From: Gammaproteobacteria bacterium
GTDB lineage: Bacteria; Pseudomonadota; Gammaproteobacteria; Arenicellales; Poriferihabitantaceae
Length of the DNA stretch: 64,000 nucleotides
Assembly: GCA_026709505.1 (NCBI GenBank)
Contig: JAPOSW010000094.1
Location: 1 to 64,000 of the forward strand
Direction: 5' to 3'
The notes beneath the pieces are model-generated. The model did no database searches. It saw only the letters and a program-made list of their open reading frames with translations, and was not told the origin of the DNA. Positions 1-10,690 of this stretch are shown here, one piece after another. The translations under genes and the position numbers were made by a program. The stretch's first letter is position 1, and the number at the start of each line of letters is the position of its first letter.

Positions 1-1
1 C

Positions 2-347
2 TGGAGCCCGCAGAGGGATTCGAACCCCCGACCTGCTGATTCTTACCCGCTACCGCTTTCACGGCCCGGACATTCTGCCCGGTTTGGGGTCTGGACTTTC
101 TCTTCACCATCCCTGTGGGAAATGCATCCCATGCAGGGCTAAGGTGGGCGGTGTAAAGCCTCTACACTCAATGTCGAAATACCGACATCTAGCACGGGAT
201 TGCCATTCGCCCTCCACAAGGATCTTGCAACTCTTGCAAAGGGGAGTCAGGTTTCCCCGTTTTAGCCGCCTCCACTTGAAGGGTTTCCCGTCCAAGGTGC
301 AATGTTCGTTTACAAATCAGCTGCTCTGCCAGCTGAGCTATGCGGGC
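2..347 (-). tRNA. tRNA-Thr(UGU), split by a group I intron
   Basis: The minus strand folds as a complete tRNA once positions 42-311 are removed. The 5' exon (347-312) covers tRNA positions 1-36 and the 3' exon (41-2) covers positions 37-73 plus an encoded CCA. The acceptor stem pairs GCCCGCA with TGCGGGC, the D arm pairs GCTC with GAGC, and the anticodon stem pairs GCTGA with TCAGC around the loop TTTGTAA, giving anticodon UGU. The T arm carries the usual TTCGAAT loop. In many gammaproteobacteria this tRNA leads the thrU-tyrU-glyT-thrT-tuf cluster, which would lie to the left of the window; that is inference. Confidence 0.93.
42..311 (-). ncRNA. Group I intron (IC3-like) in the tRNA-Thr anticodon loop
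   Basis: This 270-base insert follows U36 of the tRNA and ends in G, as group I introns do. It shares the core blocks of the Azoarcus tRNA-Ile intron that I recall: a GGGGAAACCTGA block for P4-P5, an ATGGCAATCCCGTGC block for P6/P4', GTGTAGAGGCTTTACACC then CCCACCTTAG for the R/P7 region, and GGATGGTGAAGAGAAAGTCC for the S/P7' region, followed by ACCCCAAACCGGG near P9. No homing endonuclease gene is present; the small open frames inside are too short and composed of structured RNA. The compact size and core suggest it self-splices. I could not settle the P1 guide pairing by eye. Confidence 0.9.
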
Positions 348-397
348 CAGCTTGGCTAGGTCGAAGCCTGTCCAGAACAGTCGCCAACCATGCGTGG

Positions 398-426
398 ATT
401 GTATTCGGTTAATGCCGGATATTCAA
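398..426 (-). promoter_or_regulatory. Sigma-70 promoter for the tRNA-Thr gene
   Basis: On the minus strand a TTGAAT -35 box (426-421) and a TACAAT -10 box (403-398) are separated by exactly 17 bases. Transcription would start near 391, about 44 bases before the mature tRNA 5' end. This is a near-consensus arrangement in the right place for a stable RNA gene. Confidence 0.7.
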
Positions 427-1215
427 CCATCCCGCTTCACTTTGCACAAGGTCGGGTCATCAGCACCCAACAGGCCCGGCATTGCAGCGCATTGACCGCA
501 TGATCGCTATCAGCGGCCGAACCGGTTCAAGAAAAGGTCCGCCCGGTGCAAAGCAGGCCTGAGGCCTGCACAACGCCCAAAGCCACACCCCGACGATCAA
601 CCTTGATGCCCGATGATGCGGCCCCCTTCAGGTCAATGCTGGATACGGTACTCGACACCATGTCCAGCACTGCCGTGAATGAATGATGGATACCAATGTA
701 GCCTTTCTCCACTACCATGCTCCCGCCACTCTTCATGACAGTCTCGCCGACAGATTGGCCTGGTTCCTGCAGTCAGGCCTGCTTCCCATGGACATGGCTG
801 GAGAGCGAGGATAAGCAACGCAGACAACATTCTGGTTTTACATCTTCTTGCCGGAAATGACCATAAATCAACACGGCATGTACGAATGCAGCATAGCACT
901 CTTGACCTGGGCGCTCCTGCCTCGCTGTTGTATGAATTGTGAATCCAAGAGGCCTTAATCATTGCGACCAAGCGCCGGGCGGCATAGGTTTTGCTTCAGT
1001 TGATTTACCGCAATATCGCATTGCGAAACGGGATGAAAGGGCCAGCACCTTGAAACAATGTGCTGCATTGGGGGGGTACAGGTTTCATATCTCCTTCAAT
1101 CAAAAAAACCTGTCTTGGTCAAAGGACTGTTTTGTTAGAATGGCCTAATCGCCTTTTCCCGGTCAAGCTGGATTGACGCCGTGCCACCGAGTGCTACTCA
1201 CTCCGGCTATTTTCT
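427..1215. other. Gene-poor interval upstream of queA
   Basis: I see no supportable gene here. A 69-codon open frame on the minus strand (736-527) and a partly overlapping 112-codon frame (971-633) do not match a family I know, and neither has a good ribosome site. They could be pieces of a decayed lipoprotein gene, because the longer frame contains a short hydrophobic stretch ending in Cys. The queA promoter must lie in the last 150 bases, but no convincing boxes with ideal spacing stood out. Confidence 0.4.
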
Positions 1216-3335
<2,120 letters not shown>

Positions 3336-3458
3336 GATTGGGAAACAGTTCCGGTCATAAATCAATAGTCTTGCTGAAGCCGGAACAGTCATTTCGCGCC
3401 AGAAATTCAAGCATGCAGCGAAGTTGTGGGATAGAATAGCCTATCGGCCTTGTTTCCC

Positions 3459-3489
3459 ATCCAATTTCGCCCAACCGTTGAAATTGGAT
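3459..3489. repeat. Perfect 10-bp inverted repeat upstream of glyA
   Basis: The arms ATCCAATTTC and GAAATTGGAT pair exactly around an 11-base spacer. No T-run follows either arm, so it does not look like an intrinsic terminator. Its place between tgt and glyA, about 150 bases before the glyA start, fits an operator or an mRNA hairpin, but no regulator can be named. Confidence 0.5.
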
Positions 3490-3640
3490 GCTGGTTCCAC
3501 GTCATGCCCCTGTTCTTGCAAGGTCCCATCATTTCCAGTTACCGGCCGTGGCTGACACGGCATTTTAAGGGCCCGGCGCAGGATTATCGAATACAATCGC
3601 CGTTGGTCTTGTGATTAACCATATTGCATGGAACATTCCA

Positions 3641-4903
3641 ATGTTTGACAAAAATCTGACTATTGAACAACTCGACCCGGAACTCTGGGAAGCCCTAGAG
3701 AACGAGAAAAGCCGCCAAGAAAACCATATAGAACTAATCGCCTCGGAAAACTTTGTCAGTCCTCGTGTGCTGTCCATACAGGGATCCGTGCTGACCAACA
3801 AGTATGCAGAGGGCTATCCCGGCAAACGTTATTACGGTGGATGCGAGCACGTTGATGTCGCAGAATCGCTGGCTATCGAACGGGCGAAAAAACTGTTTGA
3901 CGCAGATTATGCCAATGTACAGCCACACTCGGGATCTTCTGCCAATGCGGCTGTCTACATGGCCCTACTGGAACCTGGCGATACAATTCTCGGCATGAGC
4001 CTGGCCCATGGCGGACACCTGACCCATGGAGCAACGGTTAATTTTTCCGGAAAAATCTACAATGCCGTTCAGTATGGCCTGGACTCACGAACCGGCCTGG
4101 TTGACTACGATCAGGTTGAGGAACTGGCCGAGAAGCATCGTCCGAAAATGATCGTGGCTGGATTTTCTGCGTATTCACGGGTCATGGACTGGACACGATT
4201 TCGTCAAATTGCCGACCGGCTCGGCGCATATCTGTTTGTCGACATGGCCCATGTTGCCGGACTGGTAGCCGCAGGCCTCTACCCCAATCCTGTTTCGATC
4301 GCTGATGTAACCACCACCACCACCCACAAGACACTCAGGGGAGCTCGCGGGGGCATGATTCTGGCCAGAGCCAATGAAGAAATAACCAGGAAACTGAACT
4401 CTCTCGTTTTCCCCGGAACTCAGGGCGGACCGCTGATGCATGCGATCGCAGCCAAGGCGATGGCGTTTCAGGAAGCCTTGGACCCGTCTTTCATCACCTA
4501 TCAGCAAAACACGCTTGACAATGCCAAGGCGATGGTTGAAGAGTTTCAGGCACGGAGCTACAAAATTGTATCGGGAGGAACCGACAATCACCTGTTTCTG
4601 CTTGACCTGATTGACAAGGATATCACCGGCAAGGATGGCGATGCTGCGTGTGGACGATCCAATATCACGCTCAACAAGAACTCGGTTCCGAACGATCCCC
4701 GTTCTCCGTTTGTCACCAGTGGCCTGCGGATGGGCACTCCGGCAATCACGACCCGAGGATTCGGGATCGCTGAAGCACGCGATGTGGCTGGCTGGATCTG
4801 TGATATTCTCAATGATCTTGGCAATTCATCTGTTGAGAAGGCGGTCAAGGAAAAGGTAATTGATGTCTGTTCCAGGTTCCCCCTCTACAAGGGCATCCTG
4901 TAA
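3641..4903 (+). CDS. glyA: Serine hydroxymethyltransferase GlyA
   Basis: GlyA interconverts serine and glycine using PLP and tetrahydrofolate, feeding one-carbon units to the thyA-folA step encoded further on. I chose the ATG at 3641, giving 420 residues (E. coli 417) and the family N-terminus [10 protein letters not shown]; an in-frame GTG at 3611 would add ten residues that do not look conserved. The [11 protein letters not shown] segment, the HGGHLTHG loop and the PLP-lysine segment [14 protein letters not shown] are intact, as is the C-terminal [14 protein letters not shown] motif. A 275-base gap separates it from tgt, so it probably has its own promoter. Confidence 0.96.
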   Translation: MFDKNLTIEQLDPELWEALENEKSRQENHIELIASENFVSPRVLSIQGSVLTNKYAEGYPGKRYYGGCEHVDVAESLAIERAKKLFDADYANVQPHSGSSANAAVYMALLEPGDTILGMSLAHGGHLTHGATVNFSGKIYNAVQYGLDSRTGLVDYDQVEELAEKHRPKMIVAGFSAYSRVMDWTRFRQIADRLGAYLFVDMAHVAGLVAAGLYPNPVSIADVTTTTTHKTLRGARGGMILARANEEITRKLNSLVFPGTQGGPLMHAIAAKAMAFQEALDPSFITYQQNTLDNAKAMVEEFQARSYKIVSGGTDNHLFLLDLIDKDITGKDGDAACGRSNITLNKNSVPNDPRSPFVTSGLRMGTPAITTRGFGIAEARDVAGWICDILNDLGNSSVEKAVKEKVIDVCSRFPLYKGIL

Positions 4904-4973
4904 TCATCTGTTGCTGGATTCTGACAAGTGACTGCCCTTAGTGCTAACCCGATGAATTTCACAAGGTGACACA

Positions 4974-5477
4974 ATGAAAATGCTCGATAGCTCAACCTGT
5001 TCCTTACCACTGGGCGAAATTCGTATCGTGATGGATGAAGGTTCCCTGGTTTTGCTGGATTTCGAGGAAAACGGGCAGCGAAGCCATAATCTCCTCATGA
5101 AACGATACGGGGAATATTCGTTAAGAGAGGTATCTTGCCCCAGGCAGGTTCGGAAGTCTCTTGACTCCTACTTTGCAGGAGAACTGGAGGTTTTCGGCCA
5201 GATAAAAATGGATCCTTCAGGAACCCCTTTTCAGAGCACTGTATGGGATGCCTTGAAACGAATTCCTGCGGGTGAATCCTGGTCCTACAGCAAGCTTGCG
5301 AATGAGATTGGCAACCCCCGGGCTGCTCGTGCAGTGGGCAGTGCAAATGCCAGCAACCCAATTTCAATCATGATTCCCTGTCACCGGGTTATTACTCAAA
5401 ACGGGCGGCTTTCAGGGTATGCCGGGGGGACCAGCCGTCAGCGCTGGTTACTGCAGCATGAGGGCGCGTTAGCCTAA
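4974..5477 (+). CDS. ogt: Methylated-DNA--protein-cysteine methyltransferase
   Basis: This suicide enzyme removes alkyl groups from O6-methylguanine by transferring them to its own cysteine. The 167-residue protein has the MGMT winged-helix region with FQSTVWDALKRIPAGE (about residues 84-99), the arginine-finger segment NPRAARAVGSANASNP, and the acceptor motif IPCHRVI (about 137-143), followed by a YAGG segment. There is no AdaA-type zinc domain, so it belongs to the Ogt/single-domain group; the assignment to Ogt rather than the Ada C-terminal form rests on length only. It appears monocistronic. Confidence 0.93.
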   Translation: MKMLDSSTCSLPLGEIRIVMDEGSLVLLDFEENGQRSHNLLMKRYGEYSLREVSCPRQVRKSLDSYFAGELEVFGQIKMDPSGTPFQSTVWDALKRIPAGESWSYSKLANEIGNPRAARAVGSANASNPISIMIPCHRVITQNGRLSGYAGGTSRQRWLLQHEGALA

Positions 5478-5536
5478 CAGCTTTGGTGCAAAGCCGATAC
5501 TGCTTCAGCCCTGTTCCAGAAACGGGGCTTGTGTAG

Positions 5537-5743
5537 GAAAACTTCAGTTTGACTGCTGTGCATCAACTTGATGGTTCTAACTTTGGTTCTCCAGATACGG
5601 GGCCGACCGACCGCAACGATGCAGCAACATTCCTTGATTGACTTGCCAGCAAGACGAGTTCGGTAAAGAGTGCCTACGCTACTGATTTACAAGTTTTCTT
5701 CACTGGTCTCGGCCCGTCTCTACGCATAGCTCAGCGAACTTAA
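5537..5743 (+). pseudogene. Remnant of a tyrosine recombinase N-terminal domain
   Basis: One reading frame contains DRNDAATFLD, then a TGA, then LASKTSSVKSAYATDLQVFF. This resembles the SAM-like N-terminal (core-binding) region of phage integrases, where the stop would replace a tryptophan. Nothing like the catalytic RHRY region follows, and the frame closes at 5743. The match rests on a short stretch, so the call is tentative. Its position 1.4 kb from tRNA-Leu fits a decayed island. Confidence 0.35.
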
Positions 5744-6653
5744 CCGGAAGGCTGCGACCCACTTCTCCCTGTTCGATTTCTTTTGCACAGGAGAGACAGG
5801 TTTGTCACGCATTTTCGGTGGGTTGGCGGATCCGAATGGTGCACATGGGCAAGGCGATAAGTTTCCTCGCCTGTTTCTCGATGAGGTTCGGAGAGCAGCC
5901 CGATCAGGTAAGAGACTATCTGAACTGTCTACAAAAATCCGGCACGCATGCGTGGCTCGTCTATCTGAGTGGCGACGAGCAACTCCGGACCCTGCCAATT
6001 GACTTGGAGAATCGGATGCGGTGCCCAACCCTGCCCTTCAGAGGCAACGAGTTTGCCGAATAGCTACCGAGATTTCCGATGAGTTGAAACGAACTGGTGA
6101 ATTCAAAGACAACTGGATTGATTGGCTTGCGCAGATCAATTATATAAGTTGAGTAAGTTCACTGGCTTGTTCTCCTGTTGCGCCCAACTGTATCTTGATT
6201 CCGGACGCTCCCGGAATTAATCAGGTTCTGCAGAACGTTCTTGCTCGAGCACCTTTCCTCCACGCAAATCCTTGGTACTGAGAATATCTGCCCGGCATCA
6301 CTGAAGGAAAGTTCAATAAGATCAGATGCGAGGCATAAAGCAACAGGCTTCGCATTCGCAAAAGCCCCCATGCGGAACTTGTGGATTTTGATGGCATTAG
6401 TCCCTACTCACCCTTACCGGGAAGGACCTTATACCTTGCTCGACCTTGCTTGAGATGGAACCTCATCCACTAGTATCTCGTTCTAAAGCCAGAATCCCTT
6501 GATGCAATAGCATGCCAGACATGCAATTGAGTAAACATCTGCAGTAAAGCTTGTTAGTATTTTTGATAAATTTCTGACAGAATAACCGAATGACCACACT
6601 TCCCAAATGCGTTTTGCTGACCTGGCATTTTCCCTGAGGCGCATACAACTGTC
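5744..6653. other. Gene-poor interval, probably decayed accessory DNA
   Basis: I find no intact gene here. Several short open frames overlap on both strands without any recognisable domain, ribosome site or codon bias. The stretch lies between the integrase remnant and the AbiEii fragment, which suggests it is debris from the same island. Confidence 0.4.
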
Positions 6654-7055
6654 ATGCTGGCAGAACGAACGTTTTGGGAGAAGGCAACCGCTATTCACGT
6701 CTTCTGCCGCCAAGCATGCAGCCGCGGCGAGCACATGTCAAGACACTGGCATGATCTGGTTCGTCTTGATGAATCTGGTATAGCAACAACTGCACTGGCT
6801 GACCGCGCACTTGCGCTCTCGGTAGCACGTCATAAAGCGATTTTCCTCTCTGAAAATGATGCCGACGGAGAGCGGATCGACTACGAGGCAGCAGTTTCTG
6901 GCAGGTTGCAGCTCGTACCCTCAGGTGCCGCCCGTTCGGTGCTCGCCAGTGATTACGCTAAGATGCTGGCCGATGGCATGTTGCTTGACGAGAACGAAAC
7001 GTTCGATTCACTTGTGGAGCGATGCGCTGCTATAGAGGCAAAAGCGAACAATTAA
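6654..7055 (+). pseudogene. C-terminal fragment of an AbiEii-type nucleotidyltransferase toxin
   Basis: The frame encodes LAERTFWEKATAIHVFC followed by SRHWHDLVRL, the signature C-terminal half of AbiEii/AbiGii nucleotidyltransferases. These toxins of type IV abortive-infection systems normally have about 300 residues and an N-terminal GGT/S nucleotidyltransferase motif. Here only about 133 residues remain; the in-frame sequence runs back about ten codons before the ATG and then meets a TGA. The N-terminal catalytic part and the AbiEi antitoxin are missing, so the product would be inactive. The stop codon is followed by a run of cytosines. Confidence 0.75.
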
Positions 7056-7142
7056 TGACACCCCCCCCCTGTTCTGTGCCATCCCTGTTTTAATTGGTCG
7101 GGATATGGGCAGATACAGGGAAATTAGATGCCATGCGTTTGA

Positions 7143-7229
7143 TGGTACCGAGGAAAGGACTTGAACCTTCACGGGCTAATGCCCACTAGCACCTGAAGCT
7201 AGCGCGTCTACCAATTCCGCCACCTCGGC
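7143..7229 (-). tRNA. tRNA-Leu(CAG)
   Basis: The minus strand gives an 87-base leucine tRNA with encoded CCA. The acceptor arm pairs GCCGAGG with CCTCGGT (one G-U at the end), the anticodon stem GCTAGC/GCTAGT encloses a TTCAGGT loop with anticodon CAG, and a long variable arm (TGGGCATTAGCCCG) is present as expected for Leu. The T arm reads GGTTCAAGTCC. Confidence 0.95.
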
Positions 7230-7507
7230 ATGGATTTGGTGCAATGTCTCAGCACTGAACTGAAGATGCCTATTGTAATCATCACCAACGAAATTTAACA
7301 GTGGCTAAACGCAAATATCTACTCGATACATTGCAAGTCCGCAAATTAGTCCTGATTTGGACGGACAATGGAATCACGAAACCGGGCCTTTGCGATACAA
7401 TCTACACAATGCTTCACCTGCAACATGCCGGTCTCTCGAGTCCACTCCGAAATCCTTCCAGCCTAGGCCTTCCGGCATATGGCGAATGCTCATAATTTAG
7501 ACTGCTT

Positions 7508-8116
7508 ATGGAATACTACGATCAAATCTTCAAGCTAATCCAGATCGTGTTTGTTGATCTTGTTCTAGCCGGAGACAATGCGATTGTGATTGGAATGGTA
7601 GCCGGAAGATTCCAGCCCGAATACCGACGAAAAGTCATATTTTACGGTGTCGGTGTAGCCGTAGTCCTGAGAATCGTGTTTGCATTGATAACAGTTCAAT
7701 TGCTGCAAATTCTGGGATTGCTTTTGGTCGGGGGATTGCTTCTGCTGTGGGTATGCTGGAAGCTATGGCGGGATTTGAGAGAGGCAGCGCACACGGCAGT
7801 TCCTGAAACTCAAGCTGAAGCTCCCATGGCGGAGAACCCCTCCATGCTCTCGGCAATTGGCTATATCGTGGTCGCCGACATATCAATGTCCCTCGATAAT
7901 GTTCTGGCCGTTGCAGGCATCGCTGAAGGCCATACGGCAATACTGGTTTTCGGGCTTGCGCTATCCGTAGTTCTGATGATGGTTGCAGCGACTCTGATCG
8001 CCGAATTCCTGCAAAAGCGCAAGTGGATCGGCTATGTCGGCCTTGCAATCATATTCTATGTTGCAGTCAAGATGATATACGATGGCTCCTTGCAGGTATA
8101 TCCTCTGTTGGCTTGA
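7508..8116 (+). CDS. TerC family integral membrane protein (YjbE-type)
   Basis: The 202-residue protein is almost wholly hydrophobic, with about six to seven membrane spans. The first helix contains VDLVLAGDNAIVIGM and the second half repeats the pattern as DISMSLDNVLAVAG; these acidic-Asn motifs (GDN and LDN) are the hallmark of the TerC superfamily and are thought to bind a metal ion. A hydrophilic loop at about residues 95-115 separates the halves. Some family members export manganese, often with a yybP-ykoY riboswitch; I see no such riboswitch here. Its substrate therefore stays open. It stands alone between tRNA-Leu and the convergent pgk. Confidence 0.9.
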   Translation: MEYYDQIFKLIQIVFVDLVLAGDNAIVIGMVAGRFQPEYRRKVIFYGVGVAVVLRIVFALITVQLLQILGLLLVGGLLLLWVCWKLWRDLREAAHTAVPETQAEAPMAENPSMLSAIGYIVVADISMSLDNVLAVAGIAEGHTAILVFGLALSVVLMMVAATLIAEFLQKRKWIGYVGLAIIFYVAVKMIYDGSLQVYPLLA

Positions 8117-8312
8117 TCGCATCTCAACAGGGGCTTGGGCCTGCAAGAAATAGATCCGCTATCGATTCGTCAAATCATTGGGCTGATTGAAACAAGGCAC
8201 CCTGCAAGTCTTTGCCAGATTCCAGTAACCCTCCTTGGTGATGACTTGCAGTCACTGCACATTGAGCTATCCAGTACATTATTGTGAGCCAGGTACCCTG
8301 AACAGATTCCTG

Positions 8313-9488
8313 CTAGGCCGATTGCTCAAGCATGGTGAAAACTGGCAGCGTACCGCTCTCGAGAAATTTCAGAAATGCGCCGCCACCCGTCGAAATACAG
8401 GATATGCCATCAGCCAGATCATTCTGCTCAATGGCCGCAAGGGTCTCACCACCACCGGCAACGGAATAACTTCCTGACGCATAAATAGCTCGGCCAATCT
8501 CCCGGGTGCCATGAGAAAAAGCCTCAAACTCGAACACTCCCAAGGGACCGTTCCAGACTATGGTCTGGGATGCGCTGATTGCATTTCGGTATTTTTCGCA
8601 AGTCATCGGTCCGATGTCAAGAACCATGTCACCCGATTCAATATCCGAAACAGGCTTGATCTCGAACGCGGCATCAGCTGCAAAGCGGTCTGCAACAACA
8701 ACATCAACAGGAAGCAGAATATTTTTTTCGAGATGCCTGGCCGATTCAATCAGGCTAGCAGAAAATTCCACCAGACCTGGCTCATAAACCGAATCTCCGA
8801 CATCCAATCCAGCTGCCGCCAGAAAAGTATTGGCAATGCCGCCACCCGGTATCAAGATGTCGACCCTCTTCATCATGCTCTCCAGCAGCATCAGCTTGGT
8901 CGAGACCTTGGAGCCGCCGATGATTGCAACCATGGGCCTTGATGGATTTTCGAAGACCCTGGAGAGCGCTTCGACCTCAGCGACAAGCAATGGACCGGCA
9001 CAGGCCTCTTTGGCAAACAAGCCGATTCCGTATGTTGACGACTGCACTCGATGGGCAGCACCAAATGCATCCATCACAAACACGTCGCACAAGGATGCAT
9101 ATCGCTGGCTCAGTGACTCCCGATTTTCCGATTCACCCTCATTGAACCGAATGTTTTCAAACAACACAACCTGTCCATTTTCTAGTTTCGGTTCTTTCGA
9201 CAGATAATCGCTAATCAGCGGAACCTCTTGGCCAAGAACATCGGACAAGATATCGGCAACCAGATTCAGGGAATATCTCTTGGTGAACTGGCCTTCGACA
9301 GGCCGCCCCAAGTGTGATGCCAGCATTACTTTTGCGCCAGCCTCGGAGGCTTTGCGGATAGTTGGCAATGACAGGTCGATACGCGCCTTCGACATTACCC
9401 TGCCCTCCTTGACCGGAACATTCAGGTCTAGCCGAATCAGGACCCTCTTTCCGCGCAGTTCAAGATCATCGAGTGTTTTGCACTTCAT
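8313..9488 (-). CDS. pgk: Phosphoglycerate kinase
   Basis: Pgk interconverts 1,3-bisphosphoglycerate and 3-phosphoglycerate with ATP. The open frame reaches 9578, but I place the start at the ATG at 9488 because it is preceded by an AAGG ribosome site, gives the typical N-terminus (MKCKTLDDL) and yields 391 residues; the longer version would overlap gap. RLDLNVPV, the hinge-side IIGGSKVSTK and the C-terminal VAGGGETLAAI nucleotide segment are all present. It is the last gene of the tkt-gap-pgk operon. Confidence 0.96.
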   Translation of the reverse strand: MKCKTLDDLELRGKRVLIRLDLNVPVKEGRVMSKARIDLSLPTIRKASEAGAKVMLASHLGRPVEGQFTKRYSLNLVADILSDVLGQEVPLISDYLSKEPKLENGQVVLFENIRFNEGESENRESLSQRYASLCDVFVMDAFGAAHRVQSSTYGIGLFAKEACAGPLLVAEVEALSRVFENPSRPMVAIIGGSKVSTKLMLLESMMKRVDILIPGGGIANTFLAAAGLDVGDSVYEPGLVEFSASLIESARHLEKNILLPVDVVVADRFAADAAFEIKPVSDIESGDMVLDIGPMTCEKYRNAISASQTIVWNGPLGVFEFEAFSHGTREIGRAIYASGSYSVAGGGETLAAIEQNDLADGISCISTGGGAFLKFLESGTLPVFTMLEQSA

Positions 9489-9570
9489 GCCTTGTGAAGC
9501 TTGCAGAGCGGTTATCGTATGGGCATTCTCTCGCTGGCGTAAGCCTGAACCCGATGTGCCCGCAGATGAC

Positions 9571-10569
9571 TCAAGCATTCATCAAGGCCATCGTTGTATC
9601 AAGCATGCGGTTTGAGAATCCCCATTCATTGTCATACCAGGAACAAACCTTGACCAGGGTTCCCTCGGTCACCCGGGTCATGCCGGCATCCACGGTTGAT
9701 GAAGCTGGCGCATGATTAAAATCCGAAGATACCAATGGTTCATCGGTGTAATCCAGAATCTTGCCGTCAGCGGCATCTTTCAAAATCCCATTAATCTCTT
9801 CGACTGTTGTAGCGCGTGATGCAGCAAACGTCAAATCAACCACGGATACATTAATTGTTGGCACCCGAATCGAAAACCCGTCCAGCTTGCCATTCAGCTC
9901 AGGCAGGACTAGGCCGACCGCAGCGGCCGCACCGGTTTTGGTGGGTATCATGGAACTGGTTGCCGATCGCGCCCTTCTTAAATCACTGTGATAGACGTCA
10001 TTCAGGACCTGATCGTTGGTATAGGCATGAATGGTATTCATAAGACCATGAACGATGCCGACGGTATCGTTCAGTACTTTGGCCAGCGGCGCCAGGCAGT
10101 TAGTCGTACACGATGCATTGGAAATGATCGTATCGGATGGTTTCAACTGTTGGTGATTGACTCCGTATACCACTGTCGCATCGATGTCACTCCCGCCCGG
10201 AGCGGAAATGATGACTTTTCTGGACCCCGCTTCCAGATGGGCCTGGGCTTTTTCCCTGCTGGTAAACAGGCCGGTACATTCATAAACCACATCAACACCC
10301 AGCTCGCGCCACGGGAGCCTCGTTGGGTCACGCTCGGAAAGCACTCGAATCCTGTCGCCATTGATACACAAATCATCTCCATCCTTTTCAACCGTGCCTG
10401 CAAATCGACCGTGCGTCGTATCGTATCGGGTCAAGTGGGCGTTGACGTCAACACTGCCCAGATCATTGATGGCGACAATCTTGATATCCTGATTGCCCGA
10501 TTCATACCTGGCTCGAAGAATATTTCGGCCGATTCTTCCATAACCGTTTATCGCGGCGTTAATGGTCAT
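9571..10569 (-). CDS. gap: Glyceraldehyde-3-phosphate dehydrogenase, type I
   Basis: The enzyme oxidises glyceraldehyde-3-phosphate to 1,3-bisphosphoglycerate with NAD(P)+. The N-terminal Rossmann motif NGYGRIGRN and the active-site segment [13 protein letters not shown] with the catalytic Cys are intact in a 332-residue protein. The acidic segment AINDLGS after the second beta strand suggests NAD rather than a strict NADP preference, but this is inference. It lies 82 bases upstream of pgk and 121 bases downstream of tkt on the same strand, a common gammaproteobacterial arrangement linking pentose phosphate and triose steps. Confidence 0.96.
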   Translation of the reverse strand: MTINAAINGYGRIGRNILRARYESGNQDIKIVAINDLGSVDVNAHLTRYDTTHGRFAGTVEKDGDDLCINGDRIRVLSERDPTRLPWRELGVDVVYECTGLFTSREKAQAHLEAGSRKVIISAPGGSDIDATVVYGVNHQQLKPSDTIISNASCTTNCLAPLAKVLNDTVGIVHGLMNTIHAYTNDQVLNDVYHSDLRRARSATSSMIPTKTGAAAAVGLVLPELNGKLDGFSIRVPTINVSVVDLTFAASRATTVEEINGILKDAADGKILDYTDEPLVSSDFNHAPASSTVDAGMTRVTEGTLVKVCSWYDNEWGFSNRMLDTTMALMNA

Positions 10570-10690
10570 TGTTTACTCCGTATTAAAAAAGGGGAGTTGT
10601 TCCCGTGAATTGCTGCAATGGCATGCAGACTTGATTTCTATCTGCCTCAAGCCAATTTGGCATCAGTTTGGACTTATCATGCTTACGACA

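Noticed and set aside
104-295. A 63-codon open frame inside the tRNA intron
   Set aside because: The DNA is accounted for by conserved group I RNA structure, and the frame has no domain or ribosome site. It is too short for a homing endonuclease.
527-971. Overlapping minus-strand frames that might be a frameshifted lipoprotein
   Set aside because: A hydrophobic stretch with a Cys is suggestive, but no family signature or conserved pattern could be found, and the join is arbitrary.
9489-9578. A longer pgk N-terminus reaching into gap
   Set aside because: The extra 30 residues do not match Pgk, while an ATG at 9488 has a ribosome site and the standard N-terminus.
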